Shown: piece after piece, positions 49,896 through 62,250 of the stretch
Layout of the letters: each line of letters opens with the position of its first letter
How positions within the stretch are numbered: position 1 is the stretch's first letter
Assembly (NCBI GenBank): GCA_008360955.1
Contig: LUCM01005800.1
Location: forward strand, 130,707 to 194,706
Direction: 5' to 3'
Length of the DNA: 64,000 bases
From: Fasciolopsis buskii
Lineage: Eukaryota; Platyhelminthes; Trematoda; Plagiorchiida; Fasciolidae
Notes under the pieces: generated by a model
What the model was told of the DNA's origin: nothing
The model's database searches: none
Seen by the model: only the letters and a program-made list of their open reading frames with translations
Made by a program: the position numbers and the translations under genes

Positions 49896-52800
49896 AGTAT
49901 AAACTTAAAAAACGCGTTATCTTTGTGAATAGGTTTAGTACAGAGGGAAGTGTTAAAGGGAAAACAGGGGCTTTAGTGTTGACAGAGATATTTGAAATAG
50001 GGTAATGTTTGCGTGAGACAGATATTTGCCGCAGCTAGTTTCTGACAAACCAGAGCCGGAACGACCATTTTGTTTGGCGTTGTGCCACGTACGATTGGCT
50101 GCCAGCTAGCGTGATTGCATTTCCTGGATCGGGGCGATTTTAACGAACGCGTGGTGCACGGCAATGAGGACGATAGTACAAAACAAACTGAATGAAAATG
50201 TCTTTCTAATAGCAAATTTTTCGCTACACAGAGAATGTGAATGAATAAATCCAAGGGACTGTGCTAGAGACCATCGAATTACTGAACACCTAATCGAGGG
50301 ACACGCTATTGTCACCGACCTTAAGGGGAAAATGATGCTGGCGACGGATTTCAGCCAAGGTTGTAATTCAGCGGTCACACTAGGAACAAAGTAAGTCAAT
50401 GACCAGCACTTCATAATATGGTCATCCATCCAAATAAGTCCTCATTTCAACTATTCCGAATATTAGCTGGCTGCACGAATTGCGTTGAACATTTTCCTTC
50501 GGTTGTTGTGATTTTTGTCTAGTAAAATGACTCGGGTACAAGGTTGTGGAATATATTTTTCTCCTCAACAGTCACATTATACTACAGAAATTTTGAAAGA
50601 ATTGTGACATACCTAGTTTTCTTCGTGATAGATTTTCGGATACATGTATTTATCGCGTCAAATGCGCCATTTTCCGCGGGAATAGACTGCCATCAACAGA
50701 ACAATGCAGAGCCGGTAAATTACCGCACTGGGTGAGAAGTGACTCTAATCGATGGAGACCTGAATTTCTCTACGAAGACCGTTTGCTTGTTTCAGGCTGT
50801 TGAACCAGCCGAGGATGTACAATAAAAACAGATTTTGAGGTCAGTCGATAATTTGTCTCCTGGCATGCGGGAACATTACATTCATCCGTTAGTGGAACTC
50901 GGGCAAAGTGGATTCTTTGTTTCCCACTTATCCAGGTTTATGGGATAAAACAAATTCATATAGGAAGAACACTGATCCTGGTCACAGTTTTCCAACTGAT
51001 AGCTGCACCAGCTATTTTGGTTGACTGGCTTCATTGGCGCTTCATCACACTTGAGTACCATGGGTCACTAGTCAAGCATCCACAAACATCTCGTTGGTTT
51101 GGGATTCACCCCGACAACGCATCACGCCTTAACATTGTACAGGATTCAAAGTAGAGCATTATAATATGGATGCTTGAAATAGTAATACCGAATTCCATTA
51201 ACAACAACCGTACACGGTTATGGTCGGTCAGTGCCCATCGGAACAATTACCCAACTAATCAATTACAGACAATAAAAGATCACGATAACCAGGAAATACG
51301 TCGGCTCATATTTGCTTACAAACTGTCGTTATATACAAAATAATAGACTGATGGGATATCTTTGGGCCAATGACGTTTGGGGCTTGTTTGTAACCCTCGT
51401 TCGCGTACCGCTACAGGTCCGCTTGGCTGGTTGCACACTCGGGCTAGAGAAAGGCCGTGATGTGTGCTTGATCCTATAATGGGCGAGCGCGATTTGAGAA
51501 ACTCTTAGTTGTTGCACAAAACGGCTCAATTGTACTGCTGCACGGCAGCATGGAACAGCGAGGACAGGAAGATGTATTTTTCCTCGCAGACACTAAACAT
51601 TTTTCTTATATGCTTCAAGAGAATGATAAACAAATCAAATAGCAGTTACTCAACAGAACAGGTTGGACAACGCGGATGTTCCGCGCCATCGATTTCACCA
51701 CATCTTCAATGATGCGTCCTATAATTTAAAAGGTCGAAAACAACAAGTCAATTGAATGGAGAGACCGAATATTTTTCAGACAAACAAAACGTTCAAAATG
51801 TGAAAATCAGATTCAGTGGCCTTTTAATCAATCCCCTTTTCTTGGCAAGGAAGAATGTGTGAACCTCAAATCATGAGCTCATTATGAAGACGGAATATCA
51901 ACTTTATTTAAGTTGATTCTAACAAAGTCAGCTGAGCGTTCGAAGTTCGAATGGTATTTTCTCGTTAGTTGCCACTGTTTGTTTGGGGTATGGCTCCAAC
52001 TTGTTAAGATCACTTTATCCATAGAAAATCCAGCCTTATCTGATAGACATATACTTTGTTCCACACAACGCATCGGCATCTGGCTGATTCCAGATTGACG
52101 TGACAACCTGTCCTTCATTTTGGATGGTCAAGTTTGATATGTTGCGAGATTTACAACTCTCAGAACAATCCCATTTGTTTTTTAATGACTCCATCCACCC
52201 CTGTAAAAGGCGCTGATATTTTCGTTAGAACTTGACAAACACCATGAAAACGTGCGGCGGATTGGGGAAAGCTTATCTCTCGTGGCATGACCAACTTTCG
52301 AAATGTTTTATCACACAAAATTGTCGTTCAAACGTGCAGCTGTTTCATCCTTGTTGGAAATCACTGGAACTATACAGCTGGAATGCTAACTCGAGACAAT
52401 AAAGAGAACTAAATCATGGCTGCTATACTACCCATCTTGGTTCTCTATGTTTCACGGAACATCTCCACTTGATACATGCAACAGTCCATCACCGGGTTTG
52501 TGGTTTTTATAAGCCTGTCCGATTTCGTATGATAAGCGGTAGTCTACAAGTCCTTTGTGAATATGCTTTCATTGTGTGGTTATTGTGATTGTGACATCAC
52601 TTCGATGCGATTTCCGAGCTAATTCACGAGGTCGAATACAACAGAGGCCTACCGTTGTCACCATCCACGGCTGACTTCCGTCACGAAGGACCACAACACT
52701 CGGCACGTGGATTCACACTTTGGTGCATCCCGATTGCTAGTGTGAGATTTGTAGTTCTACTGACTAGGAGACGATTTTCTAGCCGATTGGCCTTCATCCA

Positions 52801-53586
52801 TTGAATGAATTCATGGTCACACACAGTTATAAAAAGTTCCGGCAAACTTAGAGATTCGATGGGCTTTTGATACTTGAGCTCCCCGTCTTCATTCATCAGT
52901 ACCCTAAGGCAGACATTATCGGTACTGCTAAAATAAAAATGAAATTGACAGTAACTCTAAATGGTGCTACAACTAGTAAATGGTTGCATCATGCCATTTT
53001 TCTAGGCTATGGTTATCAGTGGACATTTTTCGGGTACTTTCGCTAAACCATCTGCGATTCCAGCTTCCCAGTTATACCAAACAGAGATCTAGGAGGTTCT
53101 CTTTCATATGCGCAAATGGAAACAAACTGTTGGAAGGGTGGCAGTATTCATTCAGGATTGGCAGTGGTTGATATCTCATACTAGTGAGCTTTGTGGACCT
53201 TTTCCAAAGGTGATTTTATCTGTCCAATATAGAACACGTGAGATATTTTTGAAACTTGCTCAGGGAAATTAAACAGGTTTGTCATAAACAGCTTAGGTCC
53301 AAGTCTGCTGGCTCCTGAAACGTCTCGTCACACAACTTGTTCAGACTGCCTGTTTCGATGTCTTCCAGTCCACAACAATTTTCGAATGTACGGACCGGTA
53401 TCGTACCCGCTAGTGAGAGTAATAATAGTAACTAACAATCTTTTCTTGGGACCAATTCAACTGAAAGATTATGGCGGATCGTACTTTTGGTCTGCGAAAC
53501 TGTCGTCGATGGTTGCGTGTAGAACCAGCTTCACATAGACACGGCTTGAAGATGACAACTAAAGCTTAATCGAGTAGAACGTCACT
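49896..53586. other. intergenic or intronic DNA
   Basis: Two overlapping minus-strand frames at 49973-50429 and several short frames occur, none with a motif I recognise. Confidence 0.45.
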
Positions 53587-53757
53587 TATCTTTTTGCTTC
53601 CTTTATTAACGAAACAACAGTGCACATCATTTTTCAGGAAGAGGACTGCAGCCAACAGGCGCTGCCAAGTGGAGAAGTTGACCGGCGGTAGGAGGATTTG
53701 GACCCAGGACTTCAGCATCCAAACGCCACGACCTCAGCCGCCAGGCCATTGTCGCCG
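53587..53757 (-). mobile_element. tRNA-derived SINE, lies inside an open frame
   Basis: A reverse-strand family member: tail at 53587-53610, body at 53625-53670, B-box-like GGTCCAAATCC, and a head that reads GGCGACAATGGCCTGGCGGC. Its 5-prime end overlaps the 3-prime end of the minus-strand frame that starts at 54115. Confidence 0.85.
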
Positions 53758-54115
53758 AGCAGTTAGTGGTGATGCTGGAAGTGGAACTGGTACATTGTTT
53801 GAAATGTAAACTTTTCGTTTATGATGATTTCTCTGAATAGTAACGCAGTCCCACTTAAAGCTATCCATAAATAAATAAAAAGCTTGATAGGATGGTTTCC
53901 AATGCAATGTGGAATTCCACTTCCGATCAGTTTCCCATGGTTCTCTTTCGCTATTCACTTCGCTATTCAGTAAATAAGATCGCTCTTTTCCATCGGACTT
54001 GGTTGTTGTTCTTAAGTTTATCTTGTCCTCTCTGGCCCAACCCAGCAAACAAACAAAAACGACAGCTATCCACAAAATGACATTATCGTGGGCATTTTTC
54101 CATCTTTTTACCAAT
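53734..54115 (-). CDS. candidate exon with one membrane segment, ending in a SINE
   Basis: On the minus strand a strong acceptor (CCACTTCTTCATTCGACAG) precedes 54115. One base and then 126 open codons run to a TGA at 53736-53734. A hydrophobic helix (VILWIAVVFVCLLGWA, about residues 12-27) follows basic residues; a hydrophilic Trp- and Ser-rich stretch comes next. The first codon is TTG, so this is not a start exon. The last seven residues and the stop come from the SINE at 53587-53757, so the SINE either truncated or exonised the 3-prime end. No family is recognised. Confidence 0.3.
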
Positions 54116-57063
54116 CTGTCGAATGAAGAAGTGGAAATTTGAGGAAGGAAAATGAAAATACTTTTCTGACCATATCCACGTAAACAGTTCCGAATATCAC
54201 TACTAATTGAATAAAAAAAGCCTAACGTAGTTTTGGATTGCTTGAACTAATGATTTAGGCAGACCTCTAAATTGACACAAATAGCCGAACCTTTCAACGG
54301 ACTACTGTTTTGACTTTCCATCATGACTGAAGTTGGCTGTTCACCCGTAAAGTATGTGCGTGTTTTACGATGACCGATGGTCGTTATGCGAAAACTTTAA
54401 AACGAAGTGTCACAAGTGATTTATCAAACCGAGCTGAGAGGGTGCATCAAAATGAATACCTTCCATTTAGTCGCCTGTAGAGCGATGCGCTATTCGAATG
54501 TCCCAACATGGTCGTTTAATGTGAAGCACTTTTCAACCGGCGTATTTCACGTATCATTCATCTCAAATGACAAAACGACACGGTGAAAACAAAACGTCCA
54601 GCAGAATCTCAATCTTCACTGTGTATAATGGATAGCTGAAAGCAAAAGTAATATGGACATCCAAATAAAGCTCTACGTTTCGGCTAAATAATCTAGAAAC
54701 ACGATTATCTGCGAAGATGTGGATATCCGGAGCTTCGCAGTCACAAGAAACGGGTGTCTGACATTAAATATCTTGTTTTGAAAAACGATATCAATAGCGA
54801 CGAAAATCAGTCACGATTGCTGATTGCCGGATACTTATAACCAGTATCAGTATTGACCTAATCGATTTGTCACCTCCGGTCGCTCCAGAAATCGATCCGA
54901 AGAACATAACCTACGGGGATGAAGATCGGTAAGTTTTGGAATGGATGTTGCTGTAGTTGTCGAACACGTTCATACTGGCAGTAAGCTATTATATGATCAT
55001 TTAGTTTAGGCAGACACCTAGTAATTACAGTAATAATAATGACAGTAATCGTGACTGTCTGAACGATTTCAAAGTTGACAGCAGTTAGGATCCCAAACGA
55101 CCTGTCCAGAAATGCCAACAGCCCGGTCCTCGCCATGCATTTTCTAGATCAGTATTTTCACATAAATCTCGTTAACCCGGAATTATTGGGCACTTTATAA
55201 CGTTGTAAAAAAGGGAGCAAATTGAGTTATAGCAGAGGGAGATAAGATTTTCCTTCGTTTCAGCAAGTAGCTTATCGGTCACCGGAAAACAGTAAAAGTA
55301 GATTACTTTGTTGCACAATGACAGTGACTTGCAGCACAATGCAGTCACTGTGTGCCTCTGATGGTATCCGGTGGCTATAAGTACTAGAAGCGACAGCTAC
55401 AACTGGCAATGGGCTCTGTCAGTCAACGGACGGAATGATTTCACATGGAAGACGGAAGAACGCAGTTTTTAAAAATAAACCCCTAAAATATATATTTCCT
55501 TTGGTAATTTCGGGCCCACCCAGCCTTATGACGGTTCTGAGAATAACACCGATTGGTAAACAAGCTCATTTTCAGTGATTCATAATCAAACCATTACAAC
55601 ACATTGAGTAGGACTGATATTATTTGGAAAAGGAAACAGCCAAGTTGGATGTAGTGAATGACTCAAGTTTGGGAAAAGAAAAAGTGTCCACATGATATGA
55701 TTACGAAGCAAAGTAAATGAGCTTGGTTTTATTTTCAGTCTGTGACTTCCGTGATTCCGAGAATCATAGTAAAAAAACTAGATTAATAGCGAATCTTCGA
55801 AAGCCCAAAGACAAGCATCAGTAGTGTGCACTTTCATCGATGGTGAAAATAACCAATTTTAAATAGGACGAAATCTGCTCTTTTATACCTAACTTCTTCC
55901 AGAGCACCTGCAACTTCAGAATGGTTGATAATTTCCTTACTAGAATGAGTGTGCAATTCCATATGCTTTCAGTTTGTTTCAAATCAGAAAACTTGGGCAA
56001 CCATTGGTGAGATTTTGCTTCTCTTTCCCCCCGGGACACTTAGACGACTCTCTCCTGCTGAATAAGTTTGGTAATATATTCTGGGATGTAAGTTCCCTTT
56101 GTCGACGGGTGCTTCTTTATCATCGGTACTCCACACCATTCATTGCTCATTTTAAGACTCCAAGCTGACTTTTGTCACCAAGCCATTTTAATTCCGGACT
56201 TCACGCTGCACTGCCACTGGTATGAGTGCCAAATTGGAATACAATTCGCTTATCTTAAAAAGTTTGCTTTGCTACGCAGATGGCTTATAGAAAAACCGCA
56301 ACTTGTTGGATTCATATAACGTGATTCTACTGCACTTTCAAGCGCACAAAAAGCCTCAGACACTATCCCAGTCTTCGGAAACTGTCGACTGATATAACTG
56401 AACAAAACGATACTAATGAAACTGCCCGAAAAATTGGCACTTAAACAAGATTCAAGAAAAAACAATCTGTACTGAGCTACTGACTTGTTCTCAATGAATT
56501 CAGTTCCCAATAAATGCGCTGTGAAGAGACTTCGGATTAATGTATATGATCCCCAACATTAGCGGTAAAGGGAACCCACTGTTGTTAATGTTTGGTTCGT
56601 ATATGACTTATGTGTACTGGAATGATGAGTGATCCTCACGTGACAGTGAGAGCTATTCGTTGTAAATACATGACAAAGATGGTAAGTAGCGCAGCCCACA
56701 TGGGTCCAACTTGATAATCAAGGAAAGTGTTGTTGACGTTATGTGAAAGTGAGCTGGTGAACTACCGGGCGGATCAACAGTATTGCAGAGTTAAGCTAGT
56801 TAACTAGATAACAAACGTGAACACTTCAGGAATCACATTGCGGAACAAGACTGAGCGCAAAAATTGAAAATCCGTTGCATGCTCTCTGTCACTGATTTGG
56901 CAGAACTTCCATTAATTTTACCCCAGAATATTCAACCTCATTGACATCCCACACTTCATATTAGCCAGAGACTTTTTTCAGCACTTCTGCTAACTAGATT
57001 TATACACCGAAGTCCACTTCATTGACGTACACGCACTTTGTTATTAGAACTTAAACTTCTCAG
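54116..57063. other. intergenic or intronic DNA
   Basis: Holds the weak minus-strand exon candidate at 56250-56397. A minus-strand frame near 55941-56038 ends at a fair donor (TCTA before GTAAGG). Nothing else is identified. Confidence 0.4.
56250..56397 (-). CDS. candidate terminal exon, unrecognised
   Basis: On the minus strand a strong acceptor (AGTATCGTTTTGTTCAG) precedes 56397. The frame, needing two bases from an upstream exon, is open for 48 codons to a TAA. The text is mixed (SEAFCALESAVESRYMNP). No family is recognised. Confidence 0.22.
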
Positions 57064-57325
57064 GCATGATCTCAGTCTGACATTTGAATGGACTGGGTCA
57101 AGAAACTTACGGTCCGGAATCGAAGATGTCCCCGTAAAACTTGGCAAGAGCTATTCCCTTGATTTTCAGTGGGGTCCATCGCAAGAAGTGGCATTCATTC
57201 GAAAGCCGATTCATGTTAGGGGCAGAAACCGCGAACTTTCCATCAGACAGATCAAAAACGGCAAACTCTTAAGGCTGAGCCCACACTGTTCGAAAGTACC
57301 GAATTCCAAGATCAAAACAGTCTAA
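57064..57325 (+). CDS. candidate terminal exon, unrecognised
   Basis: An acceptor (ACTTAAACTTCTCAG) precedes 57064. After one base the frame is open for 86 codons to a TAA. The product is basic with beta-like alternation (LTFEWTGSRNLRSG, SYSLDFQWGPSQ). No family is recognised; a retroelement relic is possible. Confidence 0.25.
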
Positions 57326-59097
57326 AAGCTAGATGAGGAACAAGTGGCAAATATCTTATCCCATTTTTTTCGGATTCATTGGAATTATGAACGCACAAAT
57401 GGTAGTATCGAGTTCATGCAACTAACCCAGGTTGATCAGGCAATCCAAGTGAAAGCCGTCATAGCTACGAAGAGTTCGGCAAATATTCGTAATCCCCATT
57501 ATCAATAGGAGCGATAAAAAGCAACAACGTTCCTCATAAACAACTGCAATACTGGCGAATTTAGCATCCCAAATAACCGCATCATATATATATATTGTTT
57601 ATGACGAATTCTATTGCCTTTTTATCGCCTCCATTGTTTTCCATCAGGATCGTGGCAAGAGAAAGGAACAATACGCATACCTCACATCAAATGCTAGATT
57701 TTACATCCTGTACCTCCAAGTCATTAGCATTCCATCGGGATCCATGATTTATTCGTGGGTTGGATAATACCATGTGGTCCGAACCGAAGTGGACGAATGA
57801 TTCAGGGGAAACCAGCCACAGCCAAAGGACCGAACCCAAGAAGTAGGAAGATTTGAGGGTCACGTAACATTGGAATGCGGTAACCGATTGCTCACCTCAC
57901 ACAACCCCCCTCCCCATGGAGCTAGATATTTTTAGTGCTCAGTGCACTCCCGTTCAACAGATACCAGCAAAACAGTCGCACTCCGCCTATGGTTGGAAAT
58001 CAGGATTTAGTCACCCCTGCTTGGCTGACTATCAGGGATCAATAAGCGCGATGAAGAGTGACGGGCATTGGCCTTCCACTTCGCAGTTTTGCTAAAACAT
58101 TGTCACGAGAAGGCAATGTATAGGACTTTCTCAGCAAAAGTTATCTGAGACGCATGACCTTTCGAGAGCATTTCGAGAAATCGGTACGAGTAGCCTGAAA
58201 CACCCACCTTCCATCACGCTGAGGCATTTGGAGGAAATCATATAATGAATAGACCTTTATCTGCAAGGTCGGCCGGGTCACTTCGGCAAGTAATCAGCTG
58301 CGCATACTGCTTATATCTCGGACAAGACTGCGAACCCGTAAGTAGTTCATTGTAGATCGTGTTGTTTGTGAACTCCTCACTTGGAATCGAGCCGATGAAA
58401 CTGTTAAATCATTACAATCGCCAGTTCCATACTCGGTTCTTTCGCCTCAGCATCGACAGGCCTGTAAACTATTCCTGTGGTCAAGCATTGTGCTGCGAAT
58501 TTCTTGAATCATCGGCTCAAACCTAGGTGCATTGCAGCCTGCCCTAACCACGCCATGCAGTACTTATGAAACCAGATACAAAAGCACAGTTTAACACAGA
58601 TTCAGCGTTAGGTCCTGAGTCGGGATAGAAACGACCAATAGCAAAACGTACATGTAGGCTTCTTTAAGTAGACATCGGCGAAGCAAAGTAAAACGCGGAA
58701 AACCTTTGAACCTAACTGCTTAAACGAGCATAAGCGATAGCGATCCATCATTGCAAACTATGTCAACAGCAAAACTTACGTGTGACAGATTTTATTGCTA
58801 CGGTGACTTACTTTCATCTCACAAAACATGTTTTTGCACCTTTCTTTAGGTCGGTTCAAGCCACTTGTTGCTCTGCAGAATGTGCTAGAATGCCCAAGCT
58901 AAGAACCTTAAGATTTTGGTTTCCATTTCAACTCCATCAAGAGAAATTTAAGTTTTATATTTTGTTTTTTGGGCATGCTTCATACACGAGCGTAGTCGAA
59001 GAATACCCCATAGCCACTAGAGTCCACTTTACACGTGAGAGGAAAGAAATGGCAACCATAACATGAAACTTGGAATGTCATAGAACCATGTAGGTTC
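57326..59097. other. intergenic DNA, possible unidentified repeat
   Basis: No gene is seen. The stretch 57740-58060 is richer in C and G and has the look of repeat-derived DNA, but I cannot name it. Confidence 0.35.
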
Positions 59098-59328
59098 TTA
59101 GGCGTGGTAACGAGCCAATTGCTGCCTGCCACTAAAAGTTTCAGCTGACAAGATATCGTCAACCAAAACGCTAGCTTTATGCAGATCACAAGATAGCCTT
59201 AGGCCGCTGAGATCCGATGCATCTGACGTTCTTATTGGCTCGTTAGGAATTTTATCATCTTCATTTTTGAATAATACAGTGAAAGAATTATCCAGTGCCT
59301 TTTGGTGATGTTCTGATTCTGGTCCTGA
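59098..59328 (-). CDS. candidate terminal exon, unrecognised acidic frame
   Basis: On the minus strand a pyrimidine-rich acceptor (TTTTTGTTCTGTATTGAATGAG) precedes 59328. The frame is open for 76 codons to a TAA. The product is acidic and hydrophilic (ALDNSFTVLFKNEDDKIP, ASVLVDDILSAETF). Base usage looks coding, but no family is recognised. If real, the gene lies on the strand opposite the receptor, with upstream exons to the right. Confidence 0.3.
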   Translation of the reverse strand, partial: SGPESEHHQKALDNSFTVLFKNEDDKIPNEPIRTSDASDLSGLRLSCDLHKASVLVDDILSAETFSGRQQLARYHA

Positions 59329-60555
59329 CTCATTCAATACAGAACAAAAACCAAAATTTGACAGACTGTCTTTTTTTGCTTAACTCAGACTGCGTATATT
59401 TAATCTGTACCAGTCCTGGCAACATGAGCAATATGGTGGAACAGCCTATTTCTATCGGGCTCAGTGTGGTCAAGCCAGAATCCCTGACCTACCACATCTA
59501 TCGGTGACATTAATGCAACATACGGAATCACTTAATATCTACTTAATTAATCAAACAACAAATGCACATAGCTGTGACCGCATTTTTCACCAACCTGTTT
59601 CATTCTGAATCAATTTAATATTATCGATATGTTCAGTGGATACCTCATTTGACATTGGTGGACCTGAATTCCAGTTTTTTTGGGTATCACGAAAATCTCA
59701 CATCATCTTCAGCAGCCAATTCGGAATGAATTCAGACAGTTGTGGTGGACGAAGTGGCTAATAAAGATGACCAAAATTTAGAAATCAACCAAAAGGCTAC
59801 TTTCTCCTTCTACTTCAGACGGAGTCATCTTACAACACCGAACTTGTTTTCAAGCCAAGACCTCGACATGTTAACAGAACTTTTGGACAATCATAAGAAG
59901 AATTTATACTATCCACTGTGTACATAGTATGACTACCTAGTATTCACATGCGTGACATAAAGCCTTTAGCTGCAGTCATGATATCCACCAACACAATGAC
60001 AGTTGACCAAATGGAGACGACATAACATTAAGAAATCCCTAGTGCTGGGGGGGATAACCTCACCCAAATGAGAACTGACGTCCTTATTATTTCAGGACAA
60101 ACAACTGCTAAATTCACGTGACAATTTGCTCAGGCGTCTCGTCCTCAATGGGTAAGACATCCAAAAATTGTACTTTTATTCGTCAATCTCTTTTGTATCC
60201 CTAACTTCCCTTTCTCACCCGTATTTACTTACGCTCTATTTTCGCCTGCTATCATTGGCCAGTCCGTATCCCTCACCAGTGGACACGCAACCATAGTGAC
60301 ATCGACGAATTCACGCGAACGCACAAAACAAACCCATCAGACAGTGGGTCATTTCCTGATTGGTTTCTGGACGATCAATTTATCCCGCAAGCGAGTCTAA
60401 ACCAATCCAAACACGCAGAAGAAAAACAGTTGGGTAAAAATAAAAATAAAAATAAATTCCACAAACTGTTAGTTTAACATATCCTGTGAACAGTTTATCA
60501 TATCAGCAACACTTGGCTGCTTGGACATGTGACCAATCAAGCTTAGCGCTGCAAA
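59329..60555. other. 5-prime flank of the receptor gene
   Basis: No gene is recognised. An A-rich (TAAAAA) run lies at 60435-60455. An in-frame TAG at 60544-60546 precedes the receptor start. The flank shows no match to the flank of the left receptor copy. Confidence 0.5.
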
Positions 60556-61725
60556 ATGGACTGCGAACGTCTTTTGGCCTGCTTGCGAAATGCAACACAT
60601 ACGACAGTCTCCAGTGGACTCAACGATTCAATAAAAACGCATCGCACTACTGGGGAACCATTGATCGATTCGGAAACATACTCCATTAACAAAGTATGCT
60701 TTGTTCTAGCACTGCTCTTCTCCAGTGCACACGTCCTTCTGCTAGCCTATTTTCGCAGACTATGTCGCTTGTATGGAGTTTGTATCGTTCTCGAACTGAT
60801 ATGTTTCATGATCATGCAAATGCTCACCTTAATCAGTTGTTCGCTACAACGTGGAACGTTGTGGAATGTGATATTTGGAAAGATGGCCGACTTCACCATC
60901 ATGGCTGCGATTGCCACAAATCTGATGTCCGGTGTTCACGTGTGCCGGCAATTACGGCTTGGAGCCACACTAACTCCACTCGGGTCTGTGAAAATAACTT
61001 CTGACAATGTGCAATTTTGTATCGGGCAGATCAATTTCCGCTGGAGGTTTCGCCCCTTATTCGTTGTACTGTGCACTGTCATCGTTCTTGCACTACCTGC
61101 CAGTGTCCTACTAGCTGGTATTCGAGTTCCCAAACACTTCATTCTCTCCGAGGAACACATGGAATTTGCAAATATCTCCTGCAACGTGGTCCCGGATTTC
61201 GATCATCTCTATTTGTTCTTCCCAACAATTGCCACACTCTTATTCGGTCAATTCGTGTGTCTTGCTGTAGCCGTGAAAATGCGCTATTCCGAAAGACAGG
61301 ATGGTTTCTTGCTTGCTCATCTACCCCATCTGACAGCTCGTTTGTGGATCACGATCAAACTGGCATTGACTTACTGTTTGGTATGGACGATCGCGTTCAC
61401 AGCCATTTTCTATGCGTCCGTCGCTCTCTGGCATGTATTCACACTGCTTTGTAGTTTGCAAGCCATTTACGTGACGGTTAACTCTGTGTTCAGTCGTCCC
61501 GTACTCGATTTGATTCACCAGTGCCACGAGGAAAAATCGGACGATTTTAAAAGTGAACACAGTTTTGTATGTGTACCAACGAAAAGCTCGAGGACCGCAC
61601 AATTCAGTTCTCCACATGCTGCACGCATATCACGGGTGACTACATTCCATAAGGGTGGCCTGTTTGTTCGGGCAAATAATTTGAACTGGATTGACAGACA
61701 TTCCAGTGTACTATTACAAAGGTAA
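60556..61725 (+). CDS. orphan seven-transmembrane receptor, class-B/adhesion-like core
   Basis: This is a 389-residue single-exon protein. Seven hydrophobic helices lie at about 47-66, 72-94, 112-133, 166-189, 217-241, 262-288 and 290-313. The 46-residue extracellular N-terminus carries sequons N12 and N23; N206 in the second outer loop is a third. The C-terminal tail of about 75 residues is rich in Ser, Thr and Arg. The class A hallmarks DRY and NPxxY are missing. The TM7 segment SLQAIYVTVNSVF followed by SRPVLDL recalls the S-L-Q-G...N...V pattern of class B and adhesion receptors, but no GPS or hormone-binding domain is present. C95 and C209 could form the loop disulfide. The start is fixed by an in-frame TAG four codons upstream and by the paralog at 1-171. 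Function would be plasma-membrane signalling; the ligand is unknown. Confidence 0.85.
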   Translation: MDCERLLACLRNATHTTVSSGLNDSIKTHRTTGEPLIDSETYSINKVCFVLALLFSSAHVLLLAYFRRLCRLYGVCIVLELICFMIMQMLTLISCSLQRGTLWNVIFGKMADFTIMAAIATNLMSGVHVCRQLRLGATLTPLGSVKITSDNVQFCIGQINFRWRFRPLFVVLCTVIVLALPASVLLAGIRVPKHFILSEEHMEFANISCNVVPDFDHLYLFFPTIATLLFGQFVCLAVAVKMRYSERQDGFLLAHLPHLTARLWITIKLALTYCLVWTIAFTAIFYASVALWHVFTLLCSLQAIYVTVNSVFSRPVLDLIHQCHEEKSDDFKSEHSFVCVPTKSSRTAQFSSPHAARISRVTTFHKGGLFVRANNLNWIDRHSSVLLQR

Positions 61726-62244
61726 AATGTACTTAAAGTGCTCAATCCAGATCAGTGCTTCCAATCCCATTCACTAAACACAGCATCTGACGGCACCATC
61801 TTATTTCCGCAAACTATAGCTAGCCCGCCTCATCGGTATTACCAAACAGTATGCTCACTAATTCGCCCAGAATCTTGTCGAATGTGACATTAACATCAGG
61901 AATCGTGTAAAATTGAACAGCAGACCAATTCATTCTGAATTTCCAGTAGAGGAGCAGAATCGTTCTTGCTTTTCATACCGTTCGTCGAAGATGAAATCTT
62001 GCGGAATGTTTGTGCTACTGCTTCACAGAATGGGACCCCGAACGCATGAAAAAATCTGACTGGGAAATGGCCCACTTCTGTCACGCTGTTTATACATTTG
62101 AACCGTGAATTTCACTGGCACGAAGCACAAATGACCGGATATTATTCCAGTCGGTGGTGAAAAGCAGTGCTGGGAGTTTGCTTAGTAATACGTTTCGATA
62201 GATTACTGTGCACACATTGGTAGGACCAGTTTCTCCGCATAAAA

Positions 62245-62250
62245 AATAAA
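62245..62250 (+). promoter_or_regulatory. possible poly(A) signal for the receptor gene
   Basis: AATAAA lies about 520 bases after the receptor stop codon on the same strand. Confidence 0.3.

Noticed and set aside
55306..55353. Short inverted repeat (ACAGTGACT / AGTCACTGT)
   Set aside because: Nine-base arms are expected by chance in a window this size.
60696..61617. Several long frames on both strands inside the receptor gene
   Set aside because: They are shadows of the receptor frame; only the 389-codon frame has seven helices and matches the paralog.
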